Source: Butyrivibrio sp. AC2005
GTDB lineage: Bacteria; Bacillota; Clostridia; Lachnospirales; Lachnospiraceae
Direction of reading: 5' to 3'
DNA: 64,000 nucleotides
NCBI RefSeq assembly: GCF_000424145.1
Contig: NZ_KE384137.1
Location: 394,484-458,483, forward strand
The position numbers and the translations under genes are program-made. Position 1 is the stretch's first letter, and each line of letters starts with the position of its first letter. Below the pieces are notes generated by a model. It saw only the letters and a program-made list of their open reading frames with translations. It did not search any database and had not been told where the DNA came from. Below are positions 16,598-24,217 of this stretch, piece by piece.

Positions 16598-17527
16598 TTA
16601 TTTGGTAATGATAGAAGCAATCTCCTCAAAGGATGCTCCCTTGGGTATCTGCTTGGTACCGGACCTTATTTTTCGGTCAAGTCCACTTTTTACAAGATAC
16701 TTATTAAATGCAACTCCATCCTCAATGACGCCGGATTCTCTTAATATTCTTGCGCATGTATCAGATTCGCTACCGCTTGGCAGATCAACAACTATATAAT
16801 TAGTTTGCGAAGGCGCTTCAGTAGATGCACTTGATGAACTTGCTGCTGTATTTGATGAAGCTGCTGTACTTGAGGTTGTATCTGATGCAGCTGTGGTTGT
16901 ATCCGCTACACTGGCAGACATAGTTGAAGTATCCTCAAGTGTGGTTTTTTCCTGATTATTCTCAACTGTGTTACCAGAATCAGAAGCAGCTTGTTCTGTA
17001 TTCTGTTCTTCTATTTTTTCTTCAATCTTAGCTTCTGTCTTTGCTTCAGTTTTCTCTTCTGACTTTTCTACTGTTTGTTCTGCAGATTTTTCTTCTGCTC
17101 CGATGACTTCTGTCGAAGCCGTTTCAGAAGCATCAGCGGAAGCGAGCTTAACATCTTCTTCGGATTTAACGCTTTCGCTATTTTCTCCAGTCGTCCCATT
17201 TTCCTGCGTCTCTTTATCCATTTCAGGAACAGATTCACCTGTCTGAGACTCCCCTTTGTGGACTTCTTCAGATACTTCTTCTCCTGTTTTATCCACTTTC
17301 TGATCGGATGCAGTGTCATTAGTTTCATCTGTCACCTCCGGATTTTTAGCTGAATCAGAATAACTTGATAAAGTACTCTCTGCTTCCACCATCCCCAGCT
17401 GTTTTGCTCTTTTTATTATCTCCTCATCGCTCATATCAGAGCCGCGTCTGCCAAGGATAACTCCCATTATAACGGCCGTGAGGACAATTCCGACACCAAG
17501 TCCGCGTAAGTAATATTTTAGCTTCAT
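16598..17527 (-). CDS. Membrane-anchored protein with MltG/YceG-like terminal module
   Basis: The 309-residue protein has an N-terminal membrane helix (about residues 9-26, GLGVGIVLTAVIMGVILG), a very long Ser/Thr/Glu-rich linker (about 50-245) and a C-terminal module IVVDLPSGSESDTCARILRE...GVAFNKYLV. That last module resembles the LysM-like N-terminal part of MltG lytic transglycosylases; the catalytic domain is absent. It may tether something to, or sense, peptidoglycan. The ATG at 17527 was preferred over an upstream in-frame TTG. It follows a DUF6115-like gene by 26 bases in the fapA group. Confidence 0.7.
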   Translation of the reverse strand: MKLKYYLRGLGVGIVLTAVIMGVILGRRGSDMSDEEIIKRAKQLGMVEAESTLSSYSDSAKNPEVTDETNDTASDQKVDKTGEEVSEEVHKGESQTGESVPEMDKETQENGTTGENSESVKSEEDVKLASADASETASTEVIGAEEKSAEQTVEKSEEKTEAKTEAKIEEKIEEQNTEQAASDSGNTVENNQEKTTLEDTSTMSASVADTTTAASDTTSSTAASSNTAASSSSASTEAPSQTNYIVVDLPSGSESDTCARILRESGVIEDGVAFNKYLVKSGLDRKIRSGTKQIPKGASFEEIASIITK

Positions 17528-17553
17528 AATTATGTATTCCCCCAAACCGTCAA

Positions 17554-18825
17554 TTACATTATTGTACGACTTTTCTTATGTTTTCCTGCAAGATCAATAA
17601 CAAGCTTGACCTCTCCGATTCCTAGTCTTAATTCTCTTGCAATTACCACTGCAGATTTACCTGCCTTGTGCATTTCAAGTATTTTCTGATTTCTTGATAC
17701 GGGATTCGAAGCAGATTCTTCCTCTTCTAAAGGCTCAGGAACGGCAACCTTCTTTCTGGAAGCATCTGCAATTGAAACAACTTTTGCAGGCTTTTCTTCC
17801 GGAGTCACAACATTTCCCGTAACTTCAGCTATATCTTCAATAAAATCATCCTCATCTGAATCCGGCCAATATGTTGAATGAAGTTCAAAATCATCTTCCT
17901 CAGGTTCATAATCATTCGCAGGCTGCTCAGAACGAATTACTTTATTCATAGTCTTTTCTGCTGCAGCAGCATCTGCTCTGTCGAGGATATCCGCAAGTGA
18001 AGAAAATTCAGGCTCAGGATGAATGACTCTGGATGAAGCCGGTTCAGCCTGCATATTGTTCTGCGCCTCAAATTCTGCTTGTCTTACGGACTCAGTTTCA
18101 AACTCTGCCTGTCTCTTAGCTTCTTCAAGCTGTGCCTGTCTCTTAGCCTCCTCTTCAAGCTGGGCCTGTCTCTTTGCCTCTTCCTCCAGCTGTGCCTGTC
18201 TCCTGGCAGCTTCCTCAAGCTGTGCCTGTTTCTTGGCTTTTTCAGCAATCTCAGCCTGTCTCTTGGCTTCTGCTTCAAGCTCCGCAAGTCTTCTGGCCTC
18301 AGCTTCACGCTGCGCTTTCTTTCTCGCCTCTTCCTCACGCTTTGCCTGTTTTAATGCTTCAGCCTCAAGCTCCGCCTGCCTTTTAGCCTCCGCTTCAAGC
18401 TCTGCCTGTCTCTTAGCTTCAGCCTCCTTTACTTCCTTGGCAGCACGATTAGCCTCAGAAACAGTGTTTTTGAGGTTCTTTTGCTTGTCATTTAACATAT
18501 CATACATAAAAACTACTTCATCATGATTTTTATGGATATCATTCATGACAGTATCCGAATATTCACTTATGGCCGACATTTTTTCATTAGTAACGCGATC
18601 CATTGCACGTTCAGCCTTATTGATAGCTTCCTCCATGCAATCATCCAGCATTTCATCAATTTTCCCTTGGGAATTCTTGATTGCTTTGGACACCATGTCA
18701 TTGATCTTCTGATTTGCTCCGTCAAAGTCAATCTCAGAAGAACCTGAACCATTAGGAATCAGATACCCTAATATAACTGCCAGGATTCCGGCAGCGATTA
18801 ATATTATTTCCGTAACACTTAACAT
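17554..18825 (-). CDS. DUF6115-like coiled-coil protein
   Basis: Unknown function, 423 residues. An N-terminal membrane helix (about 5-24) precedes a long alpha-helical region. Between about 130 and 250 a roughly 10-11-residue unit of the AKRQAELEAE kind is repeated about a dozen times with variants, giving a charged Ala/Gln/Glu/Lys coiled coil like that of TolA. After an acidic linker the last 45 residues (ILEMHKAGKSAVVIARELRL, then GEVKLVIDLA) look like a helix-turn-helix found at the C-terminus of DUF6115 proteins. It lies between the small hydrophilic gene and the MltG-like gene. Confidence 0.75.
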   Translation of the reverse strand: MLSVTEIILIAAGILAVILGYLIPNGSGSSEIDFDGANQKINDMVSKAIKNSQGKIDEMLDDCMEEAINKAERAMDRVTNEKMSAISEYSDTVMNDIHKNHDEVVFMYDMLNDKQKNLKNTVSEANRAAKEVKEAEAKRQAELEAEAKRQAELEAEALKQAKREEEARKKAQREAEARRLAELEAEAKRQAEIAEKAKKQAQLEEAARRQAQLEEEAKRQAQLEEEAKRQAQLEEAKRQAEFETESVRQAEFEAQNNMQAEPASSRVIHPEPEFSSLADILDRADAAAAEKTMNKVIRSEQPANDYEPEEDDFELHSTYWPDSDEDDFIEDIAEVTGNVVTPEEKPAKVVSIADASRKKVAVPEPLEEEESASNPVSRNQKILEMHKAGKSAVVIARELRLGIGEVKLVIDLAGKHKKSRTIM

Positions 18826-18891
18826 AACATCCCCACTCTAGCTTTGTATCTCACTCCCATTAGAAATACATTATCTAGTATTATAAAGTGT

Positions 18892-19251
18892 TCAGATTTT
18901 GAAGTCAAACCCTGATGAAATATGCATGTCCAAAGGCTTTCCATCAGCACCTATAAGGGTTTCAGTCAGTTTCTCCAATTCCTCAGGAGATTTGTACTGA
19001 TTTTTGCCCTTTCCCCCATTTCCCTGGTACTCATTTTTTCCTTTTTCCTTGGCATCATGCTTCTCATGTTCGTTTTGATCTGCATTTTCTTTTTTTGTTA
19101 CAGAATTAGCTTTCTGGTCAACTTCCTTGTCGAATTCTGTCTGAAATGCATTCTGATCTGTTAATACTTTGTTGTCTTCGTTTTGCTTTATCTGTGAAAA
19201 ATCGTTTGTCCTTACCACAGACCCCTGAAAATCAATTCTGCTTATTGACAT
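18892..19251 (-). CDS. Small hydrophilic protein of the fapA group
   Basis: 119 residues, no signal peptide or membrane helix. The N-terminus (MSISRIDFQGSVVRTNDFSQ) and C-terminus (GKPLDMHISSGFDFKI) look ordered, while the middle is Lys/Glu/Asn-rich and probably disordered. I know of similar small proteins beside fapA/sigD in other Lachnospiraceae but no function. The ATG follows GGGAGGCAGCT. A copy of the dispersed repeat lies just upstream. Confidence 0.75.
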   Translation of the reverse strand: MSISRIDFQGSVVRTNDFSQIKQNEDNKVLTDQNAFQTEFDKEVDQKANSVTKKENADQNEHEKHDAKEKGKNEYQGNGGKGKNQYKSPEELEKLTETLIGADGKPLDMHISSGFDFKI

Positions 19252-19275
19252 AGCTGCCTCCCTTCTACCTATATT

Positions 19276-19375
19276 CCCCTCATCCGGCGCTTCGCGCCAC
19301 CTGTCTTCGCTCCGCTTCGGTCCGCGCTAAGCAATCGTCCCCCGGACGATTAGCGCCCCTAGGGGGGGAAGGCTT
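19276..19375 (+). repeat. Dispersed structured repeat, copy R2
   Basis: Starts CCCCTCATCCG. Stem A is GGCGC-TTC-GCGCC; stem B is AATCGTCC-CCC-GGACGATT, different in sequence from other copies but fully paired. It lies between fapA and the small hydrophilic gene. Confidence 0.9.
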
Positions 19376-19404
19376 AATTTAATTCATCCACACTCGTTTT
19401 TCTA

Positions 19405-19500
19405 TATCATCTAATTTAGATTACTTTCTATCATCTAATTTAGATTACTTTCTATCATCTAATTTAGATTACTTTCTATCATCTAATATTATCTAATATC
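19405..19500. repeat. 24-bp AT-rich tandem repeat
   Basis: Three exact copies of a 24-bp unit starting ATCATCTAATTTAG at 19405, 19429 and 19453, then a decaying fourth copy. Each unit has an inverted TCTAA-T-TTAGA core. With R2 it fills most of the 328-base gap between 19251 and 19580; no gene is seen there. Confidence 0.9.
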
Positions 19501-19579
19501 TATTATCTAAATTAAATTTATTACTACCATTTAGTATATAATTGATTTATATATATATCGGAGAATATAGTCTTGGAGC

Positions 19580-21163
19580 TTAGATGGGGCCGGATTTTAC
19601 GAGGCCATCTCGCAGCTCAAATCTGCAATAGGTTGACGCTGTCTTAAGTGTAGTCTGTTGATCACCTATATGTATAGTTATTCCAGGATAAGCTGTACCT
19701 TCAACAACAACATAGGCATCCTTTGAATCTGCAAGTTTTTGCTGTATATCCGCCATCTCCTGCGAATTCTTCTCAATCTGTGAAGTTAAGACCTTGTTCA
19801 TTGTGATTAATTGCTGGGCTTGCCTGGTCTGGTCAGGTGAGAGCTTGTTCCCGCTTCTTAATCTCTTTGTAATTGATTCTACTGTCGGTTTAATATTTTC
19901 AAGCTTTTTCGTTGATTCACCAACAGCCTTCTGAAGTTCACGGAGTCTTACCTTTATATTCGGATCTGCTCCAACTTCAATAATGGTAGTGGCTCCCATG
20001 TCGCTTCCAAGATCCCTGGCCACTATTCTGTCTGTAGCGGTAACTCTTCCACCAGCTATAAATCCCTTTTTACCCGAAACAGTAATCTCTGTTCCCGATG
20101 CAACATTCGAATGAAGAATACTCTCACTTGTGATGCTGCCTTTTGCCGTAACTTTAGCATTTTCAATAAACTTGGTTATTATATTGCCTCCGGCCTTTAT
20201 TTCGCCTTTGGCCATTCCGTTTATACCGCGTTCGAGGATAATGTCATTTCCCGCATTAAGGCTGGCGCCTTCTACAACGCCTTTAACAATAATATTTGCG
20301 CCTGCTTTTATTGAAAAGCCCGAAGCAACCGTGCCCTTAACCTCAACACTTCCATCGTAGTTGATATTCCCTGTAGCCACATCAACATTTTCAAACTGAA
20401 TGACATTACTGACAACCACCTTACCATCCTTTAAAGTAACGTGACCATCAGTGTCCGAATAAAGTACAAGACCGTCTGCGGACAAATATGTATTTTTTCC
20501 TGCAACAAGCTTTAAGGTTTTCACAGGATGCGGGTTTAATATTTCTCCATAAATATTCTGCCCGGGATCTCCCGGATCCTCAGGTGTCAGAATTGCAAGC
20601 TCCGCACCTTTTTTCACATGATTAATAATGTTAAGGTTGAAGTAGTCAACACTTCCATCCTCACGCATAGCAGGTTTTGCATGAAGATCTGCCTTAAACT
20701 GATAATCAATTTTTGCGTTACATCCTTCTCTTGTTTTAGTACCTCTTGCAATAACAATTTCCGTGCAATATTCTCTCATCTGAAAATAGTTTGAAATCGC
20801 TTCAGTATCTATTCCATAAGTAATATTTCTGTAAGCAAGATCCTCCAAAAATTCCTTTGGAGTCATATTTTCAGCGCCTTCTGAGGGTGCATAAAAAAAT
20901 GCCGAGGCCTGCATACGATCACGGGAAATAGTAAGCCTGTAACTCTCTCTTTCCGGGAAAGTAGAATTATCATTGAGTATTACCAGCTCCCCTGTCGCTT
21001 CTGTAACAGCCTCGTTTAAAATCGGTGGTCTGTAGCTTATCGATCTTTCCTCAAGGTACTCCTTAACATCATCATATTGCAGGGTCTCTCCGTCCAACGT
21101 TGGCGGAAAGACCTTAATTCCTGTTGAGGTGGGCAATGTTATTAACTGAAAATAACCGTTCAT
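19580..21163 (-). CDS. fapA: FapA family (DUF342) protein
   Basis: 527 residues with the FapA layout: an N-terminal region, then a long right-handed beta-helix (about 190-400) visible as regular ATGNINYDGSVEVKGTV, SIKAGANIIVKGVV and LNAGNDIILERG repeats, and a C-terminal coiled coil (about 405-470). In Vibrio, FapA is reported to support polar flagellar assembly; in Firmicutes its role is unclear. It lies directly downstream of sigD (21 bases), so it belongs to the end of the fla/che transcript. The ATG follows GGAGGGG. Confidence 0.88.
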   Translation of the reverse strand: MNGYFQLITLPTSTGIKVFPPTLDGETLQYDDVKEYLEERSISYRPPILNEAVTEATGELVILNDNSTFPERESYRLTISRDRMQASAFFYAPSEGAENMTPKEFLEDLAYRNITYGIDTEAISNYFQMREYCTEIVIARGTKTREGCNAKIDYQFKADLHAKPAMREDGSVDYFNLNIINHVKKGAELAILTPEDPGDPGQNIYGEILNPHPVKTLKLVAGKNTYLSADGLVLYSDTDGHVTLKDGKVVVSNVIQFENVDVATGNINYDGSVEVKGTVASGFSIKAGANIIVKGVVEGASLNAGNDIILERGINGMAKGEIKAGGNIITKFIENAKVTAKGSITSESILHSNVASGTEITVSGKKGFIAGGRVTATDRIVARDLGSDMGATTIIEVGADPNIKVRLRELQKAVGESTKKLENIKPTVESITKRLRSGNKLSPDQTRQAQQLITMNKVLTSQIEKNSQEMADIQQKLADSKDAYVVVEGTAYPGITIHIGDQQTTLKTASTYCRFELRDGLVKSGPI

Positions 21164-21184
21164 TCATCCCCTCCATGCTGACAT

Positions 21185-21958
21185 TTATCCCAGTTGCGTT
21201 AATATACCCATATATTTCCCGAGTTTTTCTCTCATCTTTTGAAGTGCCCTTGTATGAAGCTGAGAAACTCTGGATTCAGAAACCTCCAATACATTACTGA
21301 TTTCCTTTAAGGTCAATTCCTCATAGTAATACAAAAGAATAACTTTTTTCTCTTTATCTGTAAGAAGAGCAAGGCTCTCTGCCAGCATTTTCTTTAGCTC
21401 TTCCTTTTCGATTGCTTCCTCAGGCTTTTCAAAGCTTGAAGCAAGATTATTGGTATCCTCGGGAACATCGCTTCCCTGTTCCATAAACTCATTGAGAGAA
21501 ACGACACCGGTTACTTTCATCTGATTCTGCCAATTCGCATACTCATCATCAGATATACCAAGCTTGGACGCAATCTCGGTATCAGTCGCAGGATGGCCCT
21601 GTTCCTTTTCTATATCGTGAATGGCAGCTTCGATTTTTTTCTGTTTTTGCCTGATGGTTCTGGGTATCCAGTCCATCTTTCTTATCTGGTCAAGAATAGC
21701 ACCTCTGATTCTTACACTGGCATATGTTTCAAATTTGACATCCTTCATGAGGTCAAATTTATCTATAGCATCGATAAGACCAAATATTCCATAGCCCACA
21801 AGATCATCGTACTCAACATTAAAGCCTAAATACATGGAAAGTCGCCCCGCTACAAGCTTAACAAGCGGAGCATACTCTAAAATAAGCTTCTCTCTGAGTT
21901 CAGGTGCCTTATTCTTATGATATTCATTCCAAAGCTTACTTCTTCCAGCTTCATCCAT
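21185..21958 (-). CDS. sigD: Flagellar sigma factor SigD/FliA (sigma-28)
   Basis: 257 residues with region 2 (YDDLVGYGIFGLIDAIDKFD and FETYASVRIRGAILDQIR), region 3 (QGHPATDTEIASKLGIS) and region 4 (LTDKEKKVILLYYYEELTLK, then SESRVSQLHTRAL). It directs RNA polymerase to late flagellar and chemotaxis genes with GCCGATAA-type -10 elements. It follows an unknown membrane protein gene after cheD, as in the cheD-sigD order of Bacillus. Its anti-sigma factor FlgM is not in the window. Confidence 0.97.
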   Translation of the reverse strand: MDEAGRSKLWNEYHKNKAPELREKLILEYAPLVKLVAGRLSMYLGFNVEYDDLVGYGIFGLIDAIDKFDLMKDVKFETYASVRIRGAILDQIRKMDWIPRTIRQKQKKIEAAIHDIEKEQGHPATDTEIASKLGISDDEYANWQNQMKVTGVVSLNEFMEQGSDVPEDTNNLASSFEKPEEAIEKEELKKMLAESLALLTDKEKKVILLYYYEELTLKEISNVLEVSESRVSQLHTRALQKMREKLGKYMGILTQLG

Positions 21959-21974
21959 AAGCTAATAATCCCTG

Positions 21975-22556
21975 TCAAAATTTCGATAAATCAGTACCTA
22001 AATCGAAATCATCGCTTTCCCCAAATGAATCATCTTCATTCGGAATATTATCATCTTCATTCTCAGCTTCAAGTGCATCCGCTGCAGCAGCGGCTGCTGC
22101 TTCTTCAGCAGCGATTCTCTCTGCCTCAACCCGAGCTTCCTCAGCAGCAAGTTCATCTGCTTCTCTCTGCAAAATAGCCTCTTCCTGAAATTTAATGGCA
22201 AGCTCTTTATTCTGATTAAGTGTATCAAAATGATTCACCAGAAGTTCAAAAAGTCTGCCCACTATGAAAAAGACCACAGCTGATAAAAAAAGGGTCTTAA
22301 TCCAGGCACCGATTTCGTAATGCTGCAGAAGTGTATATATACCAATAAAGCCACTCCCGGCAAGCATCACGATAGCGGTAATAAGCCTGTTCTTAGGAGA
22401 CTCGGTAATAACCACAGTCTCCATATGTGTTTTCTTTTCTTTTTTTTCTTCGCCCTTTTCTTCAGCGGCGTTTTCTTCAGTCGCTACCTCCGGACCACTT
22501 TCCGGCTTAGCAGCTGCGGGTTCTTCCATTTTCTCTTCAGTAATCTCGTCACTCAT
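21975..22556 (-). CDS. Unknown membrane protein between cheD and sigD
   Basis: 193 residues. An acidic Ala/Glu-rich start (1-45) is followed by two adjacent membrane helices (about 57-77 and 86-106), then an Ala/Glu coiled-coil stretch (about 120-160) and an acidic Asp/Glu tail. No enzymatic motif is recognisable. It overlaps cheD by four bases, so it is co-translated with chemotaxis genes. Its place is like that of swrB around sigD in Bacillus, but the sequence does not resemble SwrB. Both termini are probably cytoplasmic. Confidence 0.75.
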   Translation of the reverse strand: MSDEITEEKMEEPAAAKPESGPEVATEENAAEEKGEEKKEKKTHMETVVITESPKNRLITAIVMLAGSGFIGIYTLLQHYEIGAWIKTLFLSAVVFFIVGRLFELLVNHFDTLNQNKELAIKFQEEAILQREADELAAEEARVEAERIAAEEAAAAAAADALEAENEDDNIPNEDDSFGESDDFDLGTDLSKF

Positions 22557-23038
22557 ATCGTCTTTTCCGGTTTACCAACTGCTCTAATCACAAAGTCACC
22601 GTTTTCAGGATAGAAAATAACAGTACGTCCGTAAGAATCGCCTGTATCCTGTGCTAATATCGGAATACCAAGCTCTTTTAATTTCTTGATTGTAGCTGCA
22701 ACATTTCTCTCACCTACTCGCATTGTTGCATTGCCTGTATTAAACGCAAACATTTGTGCACCACCGGCAATTTTCGCGACAAGACGTGATTTGTTAGCGC
22801 CTTTGCCCACGACCTGTTTAATAAGCTCATCAATTCCTGTATCCGCAAATTTCGGAATATTGGAATTATTTTTGATCTCCTTAGAATCAGGCAACATTAT
22901 GTGCGCAAGTCCGCCAATTTTAGTAACCGGATCCCTTACAGCAATCCCTACACAGGAGCCAAGTCCAAGTGTCGTGATACCGTCAGGACTGACGCAAATA
23001 TTAAGATCGGCCATACCAACCTTGATAATTTGACTCAT
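22553..23038 (-). CDS. cheD: Chemoreceptor glutamine deamidase CheD
   Basis: CheD deamidates specific glutamines in chemoreceptors and binds CheC to tune adaptation. The catalytic layout is present in 161 residues: GLGSCVGIAV with Cys29 and LAHIMLPDS with His46, and a C-terminal AKIAGGAQMF segment. It follows cheC by 12 bases and overlaps the next gene by four. With CheC and FliY it indicates the Bacillus-type adaptation system. Confidence 0.96.
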   Translation of the reverse strand: MSQIIKVGMADLNICVSPDGITTLGLGSCVGIAVRDPVTKIGGLAHIMLPDSKEIKNNSNIPKFADTGIDELIKQVVGKGANKSRLVAKIAGGAQMFAFNTGNATMRVGERNVAATIKKLKELGIPILAQDTGDSYGRTVIFYPENGDFVIRAVGKPEKTI

Positions 23039-23050
23039 TCACTCAGCTCC

Positions 23051-23689
23051 TTATCCATTTATGGTGATATCGCCCATTCCAAGAGAGGTCAATATCTTAC
23101 TATAGCCATCTACATCCGGTAGCAGGATGAAATATCCGCTAAGAACTTCTGTATCAAAAAAGCTCGTTTCAATAAGAAGAATCTTATCACCCATCATACC
23201 GAATTCAATTGCAGGTACAGACAAAATTGCACCGGCCATATCAATTGCAAGGAAGGGTACAGATGGTAAAAGCTTAAGGTTTGTTATCATGGAGAGGGAA
23301 TTAAGATATGAACCCGTAATAATATTTCCCACTTCCTTTATAGCCGAAAGCTCTGTATCATCGAAAGGAACATTTTCATCCTTATCAGTTATGCCCATAA
23401 GCATATTTACAAGATGTCTTGCTGCCTTCATTCCAAGAAGGAACATTATACTTCCATTGATATCGCCTTCTACTGCAAGGTAAATACCTGTCATTATCTG
23501 TTCAGCACCGCCCATAAGGTCTCCGACATCCTTGAAATCAAGAAGCTTAACCTGTGGTACAGACATATCAACCTTTGTGCCAAGCATCTGCGCAAGCGCT
23601 GTGGTCGCATTACCTGCACCAATATTTCCAAGCTCTTTCAAGACATCAAAATACTGGCTGGACATGTTCTCCAAACTCATCTCACTCAA
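23051..23689 (-). CDS. cheC: CheY-P phosphatase CheC
   Basis: 212 residues with two CheC half-sites. The first is LKELGNIGAGNAT (Glu18, Asn21 and a downstream Pro); the second is IKEVGNIITGSYL with Pro after KLLPSV. Both retain the E-x2-N signature needed to dephosphorylate CheY-P. It partners with CheD, next in the operon, and complements FliY, which carries related sites (36319-37575). Confidence 0.95.
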   Translation of the reverse strand: MSEMSLENMSSQYFDVLKELGNIGAGNATTALAQMLGTKVDMSVPQVKLLDFKDVGDLMGGAEQIMTGIYLAVEGDINGSIMFLLGMKAARHLVNMLMGITDKDENVPFDDTELSAIKEVGNIITGSYLNSLSMITNLKLLPSVPFLAIDMAGAILSVPAIEFGMMGDKILLIETSFFDTEVLSGYFILLPDVDGYSKILTSLGMGDITING

Positions 23690-23713
23690 AGGTCTTCCTC
23701 CTTCAAAAACTTA

Positions 23714-24193
23714 TTATGCTTTAGGTTTGTCTTCTTCCATCTCTACCATTCCAAGATCAAGAATGGAAACAAGACCACCCTCATATTTTCCAACACCACT
23801 TATAAAGCTGTTAAGTTTTTTACCCTTATCTGCGCTGTAGGTAACCTTTTCAATGCTCTTGCTGCCAAGAGTAAGAACCTGATTAACCTGATCAACTATA
23901 ATACCAATCAGAGTATCCTCCTCAGCTTTAAGAATTATGATACGGCTCTTATCTGTAATCTCATCAGGATTCATGTCCATTTTGAGTCTGAGGCTCATAA
24001 CAGGAACAATGACACCACGGATGTTGATAACACCCTTTAAATAATGAGCAACCTGAGGAACTCTCGTAATCTGCTGCATTCGCACAATGTTATCAATATA
24101 CTTTATATCTATTCCATATTGCTCGTCGCCGAGTTTGATAATAATATATTGGATCAGTTCGCCAAGATCCTGAGTATCTCTTAATTCATTCAT
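23714..24193 (-). CDS. cheW: Chemotaxis coupling protein CheW
   Basis: A 159-residue SH3-like double barrel linking receptors to CheA. Typical segments are FKLGDEQYGIDI-like IIKLGDEQYGIDIKYI, ITRVPQVAHYLKGVINIRGV and ISVVDL-like VSILDLGMVE. It lies between cheA and cheC. A second copy of this fold forms the C-terminus of CheA. Confidence 0.96.
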   Translation of the reverse strand: MNELRDTQDLGELIQYIIIKLGDEQYGIDIKYIDNIVRMQQITRVPQVAHYLKGVINIRGVIVPVMSLRLKMDMNPDEITDKSRIIILKAEEDTLIGIIVDQVNQVLTLGSKSIEKVTYSADKGKKLNSFISGVGKYEGGLVSILDLGMVEMEEDKPKA

Positions 24194-24217
24194 AATATCA
24201 TCCTTTCTTTGTGAAAG

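Noticed and set aside
18023..18526. Plus-strand Ser/Cys/Leu-rich frame of 167 codons
   Set aside because: It is the antisense of the Ala/Gln/Glu repeat array in the DUF6115-like gene; its composition is a by-product of the repeat.
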